DNA of 19,675 bases from Prevotellaceae bacterium (GCA_031289995.1 JAITOI010000158.1:1-19675); one strand, 5' to 3'. Positions 1-6,571 are shown, counted from the first letter of the stretch. Made by a program: numbers and translations. The notes: generated by a model from the sequence alone, not told the origin.

Positions 1-70
1 TTTTGAGATGCCCTTCGGTGGGTTGCCCGTATCAAGTCATGCCTTTCTGGCAAGCCGTTAAGGATTACAC

Positions 71-188
71 CAAAAAATCATCATTACCCCGCAAAAAAAA
101 CATCATTACGCAGCGAAAAAAACATCATTATGATTTTTTCATCCCCTCCTTATGATTTTTTTGCTCCTTCCTTATGATTTTCTGCTCC
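71..188. repeat. 22-bp-spaced A-tract/T-tract repeat array
   Basis: The octamer CATCATTA occurs at 79-86, 101-108 and 123-130, each preceded by a run of six to eight A (interrupted by one T in the first copy). The octamer TTATGATT occurs at 128-135, 150-157 and 172-179, each followed by T. Both series have an exact 22-bp period and they meet in the segment 123-139, where the A-rich units hand over to T-rich units of roughly opposite polarity. As 22 is not a multiple of three, a coding origin is unlikely. Twenty-two bp is about two helical turns, so the A/T tracts would lie on one face of the helix and could bend DNA. It may equally be a decayed minisatellite. Function unknown. Confidence 0.7.
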
Positions 189-243
189 ATACGCAGTACC
201 ACGAACATGCGTTGCTCCGAGTGCTTTACCAAAAGCATTCAAC

Positions 244-268
244 CGCAAAAATTCGCAATGGTTCGCAA
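244..268 (+). promoter_or_regulatory. three phased CGCAA repeats, possible operator
   Basis: CGCAA occurs at 244-248, 254-258 and 264-268, an exact 10-bp period; the last two copies extend to TTCGCAA (252-258 and 262-268). The block ends 8 bp before the -7 box at 277-284, so it covers the place where a -33 element would lie. Type II toxin-antitoxin operons are commonly autoregulated by the antitoxin binding repeats over the promoter, so an operator role is a reasonable inference. No binding evidence is available from sequence. Confidence 0.4.
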
Positions 269-276
269 ATTTTTTC

Positions 277-284
277 TATCTTTG
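277..284 (+). promoter_or_regulatory. Bacteroidota -7 promoter box for the TA-like pair
   Basis: TATCTTTG matches the Bacteroidota consensus TAnnTTTG and is followed by GCGCGG. The first gene starts about 38 bp downstream at 322. No clear TTTG -33 element is seen; that place is occupied by the CGCAA repeats. Confidence 0.7.
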
Positions 285-321
285 CGCGGTCAATTTTTCA
301 ACCATCAAAAAAAGTTTTGCC

Positions 322-513
322 ATGAACGCAGCCCTCGAAGAATCTGCTACTCGCAACGCCTCACGTCGCCCTCGTCGCCCTCGTCGCGCTGCTGCCGAAG
401 CAGAACCAGTCGCCGCCTTCACCATCCCCGCTGGCTACATGACCGGCGAGGAGTTTGAGCATGGAATGATAGAAGATTTAACCGTCTTGTACAAGCAACA
501 TGGTCTTATATAG
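322..513 (+). CDS. putative antitoxin of a type II TA-like pair, 63 aa
   Basis: A small protein of two parts. Residues 11-34 are rich in Arg, Pro and Ala (two RRPRRP-like blocks) and look disordered and basic. Residues 37-63 contain the segment GYMTGEEFEHGMIEDL, a likely helix ending KQHGLI. This C-terminal pattern (a GYMT.EEF-like start, then a short amphipathic helix) resembles small proteins encoded just upstream of RelE/ParE-like toxins in Bacteroidota; that link is from memory of the family, not a search. Its stop codon lies inside the next gene (14-nt overlap), typical of coupled antitoxin-toxin translation. A promoter box lies about 38 bp upstream. The basic N-terminus could contact DNA. 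Alternative: an unrelated conserved hypothetical protein. Confidence 0.55.
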   Translation: MNAALEESATRNASRRPRRPRRAAAEAEPVAAFTIPAGYMTGEEFEHGMIEDLTVLYKQHGLI

Positions 514-850
514 CCAAGCCGTCCACGAAGACTTACTAAGCCTTTTTTGGGAGCTTGCCACGTGGCAGAAACACCCGTTGAGCTACGAGCATGCCCTACC
601 CTGCTTTTTGGCGCTGCGTGCCGCTGCCGACACCATTTGCTACAAGCCCCTTCACGTAGCCGCCAAGCACCCGCTGCTCCTGCCCCACGGCGACTACGTT
701 CACCACTACAACCACAACCGGCACATTCGTTGGAGCATCATCTACAACTGGGATGCGCTGAACCACGTTGCCTGCGTTACCAAAATCCTCCACAACTTTA
801 CCACCGAATCGCTTGCAGCCGCATTTGACGCAAGAGATGCGCCGTGGTAG
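500..850 (+). CDS. putative RelE/ParE-like toxin, 116 aa
   Basis: The predicted fold order suits the RelE/ParE superfamily: an N-terminal strand (MVLYSQ), two long helices (about 8-20 and 28-48), then strands around 66-70 (YVHHY), 76-82 (IRWSIIY) and 89-96 (HVACVTKI). The alternation YNHNRHIRWSIIY followed by a VTKILHN strand resembles Bacteroidota proteins annotated as RelE/ParE family toxins. Basic and His residues (H68, H69, H72, R74, H75) cluster where RNA-contacting residues of RelE-type enzymes are often found, but no active site can be assigned. The start overlaps the upstream gene by 14 nt, so translation is probably coupled. If functional it would be an mRNA interferase or gyrase poison; which one is unknown. 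The family call is moderate only. Confidence 0.5.
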   Translation: MVLYSQAVHEDLLSLFWELATWQKHPLSYEHALPCFLALRAAADTICYKPLHVAAKHPLLLPHGDYVHHYNHNRHIRWSIIYNWDALNHVACVTKILHNFTTESLAAAFDARDAPW

Positions 851-869
851 CTCGCACCGTAGGTAGGGC

Positions 870-902
870 AAAAAAACAAGGCGCAGCCTCCGCCACGCCT
901 TG
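870..902 (-). terminator. rho-independent terminator of ilvC
   Basis: On the minus strand a CAAGGCG stem (896-902) pairs with CGCCTTG (877-883) across a 12-nt loop and is followed by seven T (870-876). It lies about 25 bp after the ilvC stop codon. There is no T-run on the plus-strand side, so it is directional. Confidence 0.75.
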
Positions 903-925
903 CCATTTCACACTTTCAGCTTCGC

Positions 926-1972
926 TCAGCTGTTCTCCGGCCTCAGCTTTCTAACCGCCAGGCCGGCCTTCCACATCTCGCTTTCGCGAAGTTCCTGGAG
1001 CTCGGCGTTGAGCTTTTCGCGGTAGTCGGGAAGGCTGCAGGTGTCGATGGTGCGCTTGGCCTCGGCGCCGGTGGCCACGCTGTTGTAGAGCTCATCAAAC
1101 ACCGGCTTGGTGGCAGCGTAGAACTTGTGCCGCCAGTCGAGCGCACCGCGCTGTGCGGTGGTCGAGCAGTTGGCGTACATCCAGTCCATGCCGTTCTCCG
1201 CCACCAGCGGCATCAGGCTTTGCGTGAGCTCCTCGATGGTTTCGTTGAAAGCCTCGCTGGGCGAGTGCCCGTGCTGCCTGAGCACGTCGTACTGCGCGGC
1301 AAAAACGCCCTGAATGCAGCCCATCAGCGTGCCGCGTTCGCCCGTGAGGTCGGAGTAAACCTCGCGCTTAAAATCGGTTTCGAACAGGTAGCCCGAACCC
1401 ACGCCAATGCCAAGCGCAATGCACCTTTCGCGCGCCTTGCCGGTGGCATCTTGGTAGACGGCGAAGCTCGAGTTGAGGCCTTTGCCGGCCACAAACATGC
1501 GGCGTAGCGAGGTACCCGAACCCTTTGGCGCCACCATTATCACGTCCACATCTTTGGGCGGAATGATGTGCGTTTGGTCGTTGAAGGTGATGCCAAAGCC
1601 GTGCGAAAAATACAGCGCTTTGCCCGCGGTGAGGTGGAGCTTGAGCCTTGGCCACTGCTCAATTTGTCCCGCATCCGACAGCAGGTACTGAATGATGGTG
1701 CCGCGCTGCGCAGCCTCCTCGATGTCGAACAGCGTGCTGCCCGGCTTCCAGCCGTCGGCCACAGCCTTGTCCCAGCTCTTGCCGCCCTTGCGCTGACCAA
1801 CGATGACGTTGAAGCCGTTGTCGCGCAGGTTGAGCGACTGCCCGGGACCTTGCACGCCGTAGCCAATGATGGCTATGGTCTCGTTTTTGAGCACCTCGCG
1901 TGCCCGCTCCATTGGAAATTCTTCGCGCGTAACCACGTCTTCGGCCACGCCTCCAAAACTAATTTTTGCCAT
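926..1972 (-). CDS. ilvC: ketol-acid reductoisomerase
   Basis: KARI catalyses the NADPH-dependent isomerisation and reduction of acetolactate or acetohydroxybutyrate, the second common step of valine, leucine and isoleucine synthesis. The 348-aa product has an N-terminal Rossmann fold with GYGVQG (38-43) and a cofactor loop containing GQRKGGKSW (59-67). The SHGFG motif (123-127) holds the conserved His, and the C-terminal knotted domain has DLTGERG (208-214) and ETIEEL (244-249), whose acidic residues bind Mg2+. The start at 1972 (MAKISFGG) is preferred: the longer frame would add 39 residues that run through the promoter and have no family counterpart. It is monocistronic, with a -7 box at 2030-2037 and a terminator at 870-902. 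No other ilv genes are in the window. Confidence 0.95.
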   Translation of the reverse strand: MAKISFGGVAEDVVTREEFPMERAREVLKNETIAIIGYGVQGPGQSLNLRDNGFNVIVGQRKGGKSWDKAVADGWKPGSTLFDIEEAAQRGTIIQYLLSDAGQIEQWPRLKLHLTAGKALYFSHGFGITFNDQTHIIPPKDVDVIMVAPKGSGTSLRRMFVAGKGLNSSFAVYQDATGKARERCIALGIGVGSGYLFETDFKREVYSDLTGERGTLMGCIQGVFAAQYDVLRQHGHSPSEAFNETIEELTQSLMPLVAENGMDWMYANCSTTAQRGALDWRHKFYAATKPVFDELYNSVATGAEAKRTIDTCSLPDYREKLNAELQELRESEMWKAGLAVRKLRPENS

Positions 1973-2029
1973 AAAATGTTGATGTATAAAAGTGATACTT
2001 ACCCTGTTTTTTTTTGCTAAACAAGATTG

Positions 2030-2037
2030 CAAAGGTA
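2030..2037 (-). promoter_or_regulatory. -7 promoter box for ilvC
   Basis: Read on the minus strand this is TACCTTTG, matching TAnnTTTG, about 57 bp upstream of the ilvC start codon. It lies back to back with the udk promoter, the two boxes being 37 bp apart. No good -33 TTTG is visible. Confidence 0.65.
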
Positions 2038-2074
2038 GGCATTTTTTGCGATAGCAGGTTCCGAATTTTTGTTG

Positions 2075-2082
2075 TATCTTTG
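2075..2082 (+). promoter_or_regulatory. -7 promoter box for udk-waaA
   Basis: TATCTTTG followed by GCGC, 21 bp before the udk ATG, which gives a short leader. Divergent from the ilvC promoter at 2030-2037. Confidence 0.75.
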
Positions 2083-2103
2083 CGCTCATTTTTTCTACTT
2101 ACT

Positions 2104-2742
2104 ATGAAGCTGACTATCGGTATTGCAGGCGGCACCGGCTCTGGAAAAACGACGGTGGTGAAGCGCATTTTGGAGATGCACCCCAAGGAAGATATTGTGG
2201 TCATTCCGCAGGATGCGTACTACCGCGACAGCAGCCACCTGCCGCTTGAAGAGCGCTTGGAGATGAACTTCGACCACCCAGACTCCATCGAGTTTGACCT
2301 GCTGCTGGAGCACCTCCAGGCGCTCCAGCGCGGCGAGAGCATCGAGCAGCCCATCTACTCGTACCTCAGCTGCACCCGCGCGGCGGAAACGGTGCACGTG
2401 GAGCCGCACCACGTCATCATCGTGGAGGGCATCCTCATCTTCTACGACCAGCGGCTGCGCAGCTTGATGGACATCAAAATTTTTGTGGACGCGGACGCCG
2501 ACGACCGTTTGGGACGTGTGGTAACGCGCGACATTGTGAAGCGCGGACGCTCGGTAAACCGTGTGCTGGAGCGGTACCAGAAAACCGTCAAGCCCATGCA
2601 CCTGCAGTTTGTGGAGCCTACCAAGCGCTACGCCGACATCATCATCCCGCAGGGCGGACACAACGCTGTTGCCATCAATATGCTGCAATCGTTTGTGCAG
2701 CACCACTGCGAAAAAATGAAGCAAGAAGAACGTGAAATGTAG
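2104..2742 (+). CDS. udk: uridine kinase
   Basis: Uridine/cytidine kinase phosphorylates uridine or cytidine to the monophosphate in pyrimidine salvage; cytosolic. The 212-aa product begins MKLTIGIAGGTGSGKTT with a P-loop at 9-17. The catalytic Asp lies in IPQDAYYRD (D37), NFDHPDSIEFDLL (about 54-66) is the family's nucleoside-binding signature, and EGILIF is the Walker-B-like strand. Length is close to that of other Udk proteins. The start at 2104 is preferred over an in-frame extension upstream because that extension would read through the promoter box at 2075-2082. The gene is followed after 13 nt by waaA, so the two are probably co-transcribed. Confidence 0.93.
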   Translation: MKLTIGIAGGTGSGKTTVVKRILEMHPKEDIVVIPQDAYYRDSSHLPLEERLEMNFDHPDSIEFDLLLEHLQALQRGESIEQPIYSYLSCTRAAETVHVEPHHVIIVEGILIFYDQRLRSLMDIKIFVDADADDRLGRVVTRDIVKRGRSVNRVLERYQKTVKPMHLQFVEPTKRYADIIIPQGGHNAVAINMLQSFVQHHCEKMKQEEREM

Positions 2743-2755
2743 AATAAAAAAATTT

Positions 2756-4003
2756 ATGAGGACACTTTACAACATCGGAATTTTCCTTTACTGGCTGGGG
2801 CTACAGGTGGCATCGCCGTTCTACGGCAAGGCGCGTAAGCTGGCACGCGGACAGCGCGGCGCGCTGCGCAAGCTGGAGGCAGCAATGGCGTTGCGCAATG
2901 GTCGCCAGGTGGTGTGGATGCACTGCGCCTCGCTGGGCGAGTTCGAGCAGGGACGCCCAATCTTAGAGCAGCTGCGGCGCGAGCGGCCTAACACGTTCAT
3001 CCTGCTGTCGTTTTTTTCGCCATCGGGATACGAGGTGCGCAAGAGCTATGCGGGTGTGGACTACGTGTGCTACCTACCGCTCGACCTGCGCCGCAACGCC
3101 CGCCGCTTTGTGCACATCGCTGCACCCAGCATCGCCATTTTTGTCAAGTACGAGCTCTGGTACAACTACCTCCAAACCCTGCACCAGCAAGGCGTGAAGA
3201 CCTACGTGGTGTCGGCCATTTTTCGCGAGCAGCAGGCGTTTTTCGACCGCGCCTACGGCAACTTTTTTGTGCAAATGTTGCGCTGGTGCGAGCATATTTT
3301 TGTGCAGAACCGCGAGTCGCTGCGGCTGCTTGCCGAGGTGGATGTGCACAACGCTTCGCTGGCCGGCGACACGCGCTTCGACCGCGTGCTCGAGGTGGCC
3401 ACCAACGCCAACACGCTGCCCGAATTATCCGGCTTTGCAGCCTCGAGCGAATACACGCTGGTGGCAGGCAGCACCTGGCCTGCCGACGAGGCGCTGCTGG
3501 CCGAGCTGGTGAACAACACGCCCGACCTGAAGCTCATCATCGCCCCGCACGAGGTGAGCGAAAGCCGCGTGCGCAGCCTGATAGCGCTGTTCAAACGGCC
3601 TGCGCTGCGCTACTCGCAGTGGCGGCACAGCAAACCAACAGAGCTTGCGTCGTACCAAATTTTCGTGGTCGACGCCATCGGATTTTTGTCGTCGCTCTAC
3701 CGCTTTGGCCATGCGGCCTACGTGGGCGGCGGCTTCGGCGTGGGCATCCACAACACGCTCGAGGCGGCGGTGTTCGGTATCCCCGTGTTTTTTGGTCCCA
3801 ACTACCAGCGCTTTGGTGAGGCCTGCGATTTGGTGCAGGTGGGTGGCGCGTTTTGCGTCCAGTCCACGTCTGATTTGGTGCGCACCGTCGGCATTCTTCG
3901 CACCAATCCCGCCTGCTATCAGGCCGCCTGCAATGCCAGCCGCAGCTACGTGGAGCAGCACGCTGGGGCGACGGGGAGGGTGATGAGGAATTTGAAGATT
4001 TGA
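2756..4003 (+). CDS. waaA: 3-deoxy-D-manno-octulosonic acid (Kdo) transferase
   Basis: GT30-family transferase that adds Kdo from CMP-Kdo to the lipid A precursor at the inner face of the cytoplasmic membrane. The 415-aa product has an N-terminal membrane anchor (about residues 3-20), then WMHCASLGEFEQGRPIL (54-70), in which the first Glu of GEFE matches the catalytic base of the family. GSTWPADE and IAPHE lie in the second Rossmann domain. GGGFGVGIHNTLEAAVFG and GPNYQRFGEA form the CMP-Kdo-binding C-terminal region. An alternative start at 2732 would overlap udk by 11 nt and add MKCRIKKF; the 2756 start fits homologues, which begin close to the YNIG segment. With rfaE2 in the same window this supports an LPS-bearing outer membrane. 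Confidence 0.92.
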   Translation: MRTLYNIGIFLYWLGLQVASPFYGKARKLARGQRGALRKLEAAMALRNGRQVVWMHCASLGEFEQGRPILEQLRRERPNTFILLSFFSPSGYEVRKSYAGVDYVCYLPLDLRRNARRFVHIAAPSIAIFVKYELWYNYLQTLHQQGVKTYVVSAIFREQQAFFDRAYGNFFVQMLRWCEHIFVQNRESLRLLAEVDVHNASLAGDTRFDRVLEVATNANTLPELSGFAASSEYTLVAGSTWPADEALLAELVNNTPDLKLIIAPHEVSESRVRSLIALFKRPALRYSQWRHSKPTELASYQIFVVDAIGFLSSLYRFGHAAYVGGGFGVGIHNTLEAAVFGIPVFFGPNYQRFGEACDLVQVGGAFCVQSTSDLVRTVGILRTNPACYQAACNASRSYVEQHAGATGRVMRNLKI

Positions 4004-4138
4004 AGAGAGGCGCAAAGGCTGCGAAAAAAACGCAATTTGCCAATGACCGTTATCAACTGTCAGGAGCAATTTGCAGGATGTTTTCTCCGCCATCTGCTAA
4101 ATATTCATAAAACAGTATCAGTTATCGACCAAATTTTA

Positions 4139-4146
4139 TACTTTTG
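4139..4146 (+). promoter_or_regulatory. -7 promoter box for the lipoprotein operon
   Basis: TACTTTTG matches TAnnTTTG and lies 40 bp before the first ATG at 4187. No TTTG is found at the expected -33 distance. The preceding intergenic DNA (4004-4138) also carries two copies of GCAATTTGC (4032-4040 and 4066-4074) of unknown meaning. No terminator was recognised after waaA. Confidence 0.65.
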
Positions 4147-4186
4147 TTCGACTCAAAACGTTTTATAAAATAAAACTGTAGAAAAA

Positions 4187-5122
4187 ATGAAACAGACGCT
4201 ATTGAAATTTGCCGTACTTGCCGTTGCCTGCGGCTGCACGGCGCAGCAAAAAATTGTGAGGGTTGAGCCGCAGGTTCGGGAGGTAGCAACAGAAGAGCCG
4301 GCAGGCCTAAAGCGGAAAGTCGCCATTGCGCGGTTTTCCAACGAAACCCAGTACGCCAAAGGGGTGTTCTACGACAAGGCCAACGACCCCGTCGGCAAGC
4401 AAGCTTTGGACATTCTCTCCACCAAGCTTGCCAGCACCAACAAGTTCATTTTGCTCGAAAGGCAGGACATGGACAAAATCATGGACGAGCTGCAAATTGC
4501 GGGCAACGAGGGCTACCAAAAAGTTGGAGCAGACTACCTCATCGTTGGCTCCGTAACCGAGTTTGGGCGCAAAAATGTGGGCGACGTCAACGCCTTTTCG
4601 CGCAGCAAAACGCAAACCGTTCAAGCCGGCGTGAGCATTAGGCTGGTGGACGTTTCCACGGGGCAAATTATCTACTCGGAGGAGGCCAAGGGCGAGGCGG
4701 AAACCACCAACAAAACCGTGATGGGCTACGGCGAGCGAACCGACTACGACGCCACGCTGAGCGACAAAGCCATTTCGGTAGCCATTTCAAAGCTGGTGGA
4801 AAACATCATCAACAACTGCATGGATAGGCCTTGGAAATCCTACTTCCTGTCGTACGACAACGACGGCATCATCATCTCCGGCGGAAAAAGTCAGGGCCTG
4901 AAGGTGGGCGATGCCTTCGAGGTTACCGAAAAAGGTAAGCGGGTGAAAAATCCGCAAACCGGCATGATGATTGAGCTGCCGGGCAAGGTAGTGGCGAAAA
5001 TCAAGGTCGACTTTACCGGCGGCGATGCCCCACAAAGCGAATTTTCGATGGTCTCCTTCAGCGAGGGAAGCATTGACAAGCAAAACCTGAGTAATTACTA
5101 CATAAAAGAAATTAAAAAATGA
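4187..5122 (+). CDS. CsgG-family outer-membrane lipoprotein
   Basis: A 311-aa predicted lipoprotein. The signal peptide (about 1-14) ends in LAVACGC with Cys15 (or Cys17) as the lipidation site. Residues 43-205 are CsgG-like: VAIARFSNET, then ILLERQDMDKIMDELQ (88-103), GADYLIVGSVTEFG (114-127) and IRLVDVSTGQIIYSEEAKGEAET (151-173). In curli systems CsgG forms the oligomeric secretion channel of the outer membrane; other members are envelope proteins of unknown role. Residues about 228-295 form an extra C-terminal domain (GKSQGLKVGDAFEV, a Gly-Lys-rich turn, KVVAKIKV) resembling a FlgT-C-type beta domain, which curli CsgG lacks. It is first in a four-gene operon, and its stop overlaps the next start (ATGA). 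No curli subunit genes are nearby, so a curli role is not supported. Confidence 0.85.
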   Translation: MKQTLLKFAVLAVACGCTAQQKIVRVEPQVREVATEEPAGLKRKVAIARFSNETQYAKGVFYDKANDPVGKQALDILSTKLASTNKFILLERQDMDKIMDELQIAGNEGYQKVGADYLIVGSVTEFGRKNVGDVNAFSRSKTQTVQAGVSIRLVDVSTGQIIYSEEAKGEAETTNKTVMGYGERTDYDATLSDKAISVAISKLVENIINNCMDRPWKSYFLSYDNDGIIISGGKSQGLKVGDAFEVTEKGKRVKNPQTGMMIELPGKVVAKIKVDFTGGDAPQSEFSMVSFSEGSIDKQNLSNYYIKEIKK

Positions 5123-5454
5123 AAAAGATGCTCATCATCGCAGCGGCAGGAATTGCGCTCCTGTCAGCGAGCTGCACCGGCGTGAAGTCTACTGCCAGAG
5201 GGTTGGAAAACGAGGCCTTCCTTGAGCTGGTGGGGAACCCTAACGCCTACAGTGAAGGCGTGGAGGTTAACGTCGACGACAAAACCACCTTTACAGCAAG
5301 CGTGAACAAAGACCACGCCGACCGCCCCAAAGGCAAGGTTTACGCCATCTCCACAGGCACCCATACCGTAACGGTGACGCACAAAGGTAGCGTGCTTTTC
5401 AAAAAGCAGATTTTTGTGTCGGCGCAGGAAACTAAAAAAATTATGTTGCCATGA
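5119..5454 (+). CDS. small PEGA-like lipoprotein
   Basis: A 111-aa protein with a lipoprotein signal (MKKMLIIAAAGIALLSASC, Cys19 lipidated). The mature part is predicted to be beta-rich: GVEVNVDDKTTFTASV (about 47-62), then VYAISTGTHTVTVTHKGSVLFKKQIFVSAQETKKIML (74-110). The pattern of a strand, then TGTHTVTV.HKG and a final strand resembles PEGA-type surface domains, though the PEGA residues themselves are absent. It overlaps csgG upstream and the DUF4810 gene downstream by ATGA, so its dose is probably tied to theirs. I do not recall this small protein as a standard member of CsgG/DUF4810/DUF799 clusters; it may be a lineage-specific subunit. Function unknown. Confidence 0.75.
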   Translation: MKKMLIIAAAGIALLSASCTGVKSTARGLENEAFLELVGNPNAYSEGVEVNVDDKTTFTASVNKDHADRPKGKVYAISTGTHTVTVTHKGSVLFKKQIFVSAQETKKIMLP

Positions 5455-5798
5455 AAACGATGAGTGTAACCATCTGCGCGGCTCTGTGCCTCGCCTCCTC
5501 CTGCTCCACCCAAAAACCGCTGTACTCGTGGGACAAGTACAACAATGCCAGCTACTCCTACCTCAAAAATAGCGACGAAGCGGCCTTGCAGGAGTTGATA
5601 AAAACCTACCAAAAAATTATTGCCAAGCAGACCGGATCAAGAGGCGTTGTGCCTCCCGGCATTTACGCCGACTACGGATTTCTGCTGCTGCAAGCCGACA
5701 AAATCAGCGAGGGCAAGGCGATGCTGCTGAAAGAGCTGGAGCTTTATCCCGAGTCGAAAGTGTTTGTTGACCGAATCTTAAAAATGTTTGAAAAATGA
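5451..5798 (+). CDS. DUF4810-family lipoprotein
   Basis: A 115-aa protein with a lipoprotein signal ending LASSC (Cys18). The mature N-terminus PLYSWDKYNNASYSYLKN is the hallmark of DUF4810 proteins. The rest is helical: LQELIKTYQKIIAKQ (about 46-60), then PPGIYADYGFLLLQADKISEGKAMLLKELELYPES (68-102), which reads like one or two TPR-like helical hairpins and suggests a protein-protein adaptor. In Proteobacteria DUF4810 genes are often found between CsgG-like and DUF799 genes, the same company as here. It overlaps both neighbours by ATGA. The molecular role of the family is not established. Confidence 0.85.
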   Translation: MKTMSVTICAALCLASSCSTQKPLYSWDKYNNASYSYLKNSDEAALQELIKTYQKIIAKQTGSRGVVPPGIYADYGFLLLQADKISEGKAMLLKELELYPESKVFVDRILKMFEK

Positions 5799-6493
5799 AA
5801 AAGACTGCACTACTTTTGGGCATAGCCGCCGGCATTTTCTTGTCGGCTTGCGCACTACAACAGCCCATACTCAAATCCGTTGCCTACAAAGGGATGTACG
5901 ACGAAAAACCGGTGGCCATTTTGCTGATGCCGCCCATTAACAGGAGCACCGAGGTGGAGGCGAAGGAGTACTTCCACTCCACGCTGCTGGTGCCCATTGC
6001 CAACGCGGGCTACTACGTGGTGCCGCCGTTTTTGTCGATGGAAATTCTCAAGCGGGAAAGTGCCTACGATGCCGAGCTGTTCCTGAACACGCCGCTCAAC
6101 AAATTCGGCGAGGTTTTTGGGGCAGACCTGGCGCTGTTTACCGTAATTCACAAGTGGGATAAGTCGAAGCTTGCGGCAAAGGTGTACGTCGAAATTGAGT
6201 ACATTTTTAAGTCCGTCAAGACGAACGAAATCGTGTACTCGCGCAAGGGCAACGTTACCTACGATGCATCGGTCAACACGGGCGTGGGCGGTGGCATAGG
6301 GCTGCTTGCAAATGTGGTTGCCTCGGCCATAAACACCGCCCTAACCCAGTACGTGGACGTTGCCCGAAGCTGCAACGCCTACACCTTCAAAGACCTGCCA
6401 GCCGGCGTATACAGCCCTGTGTACAACCTTGACGGCAGCGAGGTCGCCGGGAAAAAAGATTTTTCGGTAACCCTAAATTCGAACTACCATTAG
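5795..6493 (+). CDS. DUF799 (GNA1162-like) lipoprotein
   Basis: A 232-aa lipoprotein with an ideal lipobox LSAC (Cys19). The body matches DUF799/GNA1162: PVAILLMPPINRSTEVEAKEYFHSTL (about 35-60), GYYVVPPFLSMEILK (69-83), FGADLALFTVIHKWD (109-123), and the strand pair YVEIEYIFKSVKTNEIVYSRKGNV. A Gly-rich segment (GVGGGIGLLANVVASAINTALTQYVDVAR, about 162-190) is probably a hydrophobic helix. GNA1162 of Neisseria is a surface-associated lipoprotein whose fold has been related to TolB/CsgG-like domains; its function is unknown. As the last gene of the operon it is followed 36 bp later by a strong terminator. Confidence 0.85.
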   Translation: MKKTALLLGIAAGIFLSACALQQPILKSVAYKGMYDEKPVAILLMPPINRSTEVEAKEYFHSTLLVPIANAGYYVVPPFLSMEILKRESAYDAELFLNTPLNKFGEVFGADLALFTVIHKWDKSKLAAKVYVEIEYIFKSVKTNEIVYSRKGNVTYDASVNTGVGGGIGLLANVVASAINTALTQYVDVARSCNAYTFKDLPAGVYSPVYNLDGSEVAGKKDFSVTLNSNYH

Positions 6494-6528
6494 GGCGGAA
6501 CCAATAACCAAAACAAGCTGCTGCATGT

Positions 6529-6571
6529 AAAAGCCACTCTTTCTCCGAGTGGCTTTTCTTGTTGTTTTTTT
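6529..6571 (+). terminator. rho-independent terminator of the lipoprotein operon
   Basis: Perfect 11-bp stem AAAAGCCACTC (6529-6539) with GAGTGGCTTTT (6547-6557), 7-nt loop, followed by a T-rich tail ending in seven T. It lies 36 bp after the DUF799 stop. Confidence 0.9.

Larger units (their letters stand above)
1..321. other. gene-free 5' flank of the window
   Basis: No convincing gene is seen here. Short open frames run in from the window edge (for example one ending at the TGA near 155), but they have no recognisable domain and cross the 22-bp repeat array, whose period is incompatible with coding. The stretch holds the repeat array (71-188), the CGCAA direct repeats (244-268) and the promoter of the toxin-antitoxin-like pair (277-284). 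Positions 1-60 could be the tail of a gene lying outside the window; this cannot be decided. Confidence 0.5.

Noticed and set aside
3..155. Open frame from the window edge, possible tail of an upstream gene
   Set aside because: It passes through the 22-bp array, has no recognisable domain, and another frame is equally open.
71..188. CRISPR array
   Set aside because: Units are only 22 bp end to end with no spacers, degenerate, and there are no cas genes.
174..458. 94-aa open frame rich in Arg/Ser overlapping the antitoxin-like gene
   Set aside because: It starts before the promoter box at 277-284 and its composition is that of a shifted frame of the 322-513 gene.
1973..2089. 39-residue N-terminal extension of IlvC
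   Set aside because: It would be encoded across the -7 box at 2030-2037 and has no KARI-like sequence.
4187..6493. Curli secretion operon
   Set aside because: No CsgA/CsgB repeats, CsgE or CsgF homologue is present; the partners are DUF4810 and DUF799 instead.
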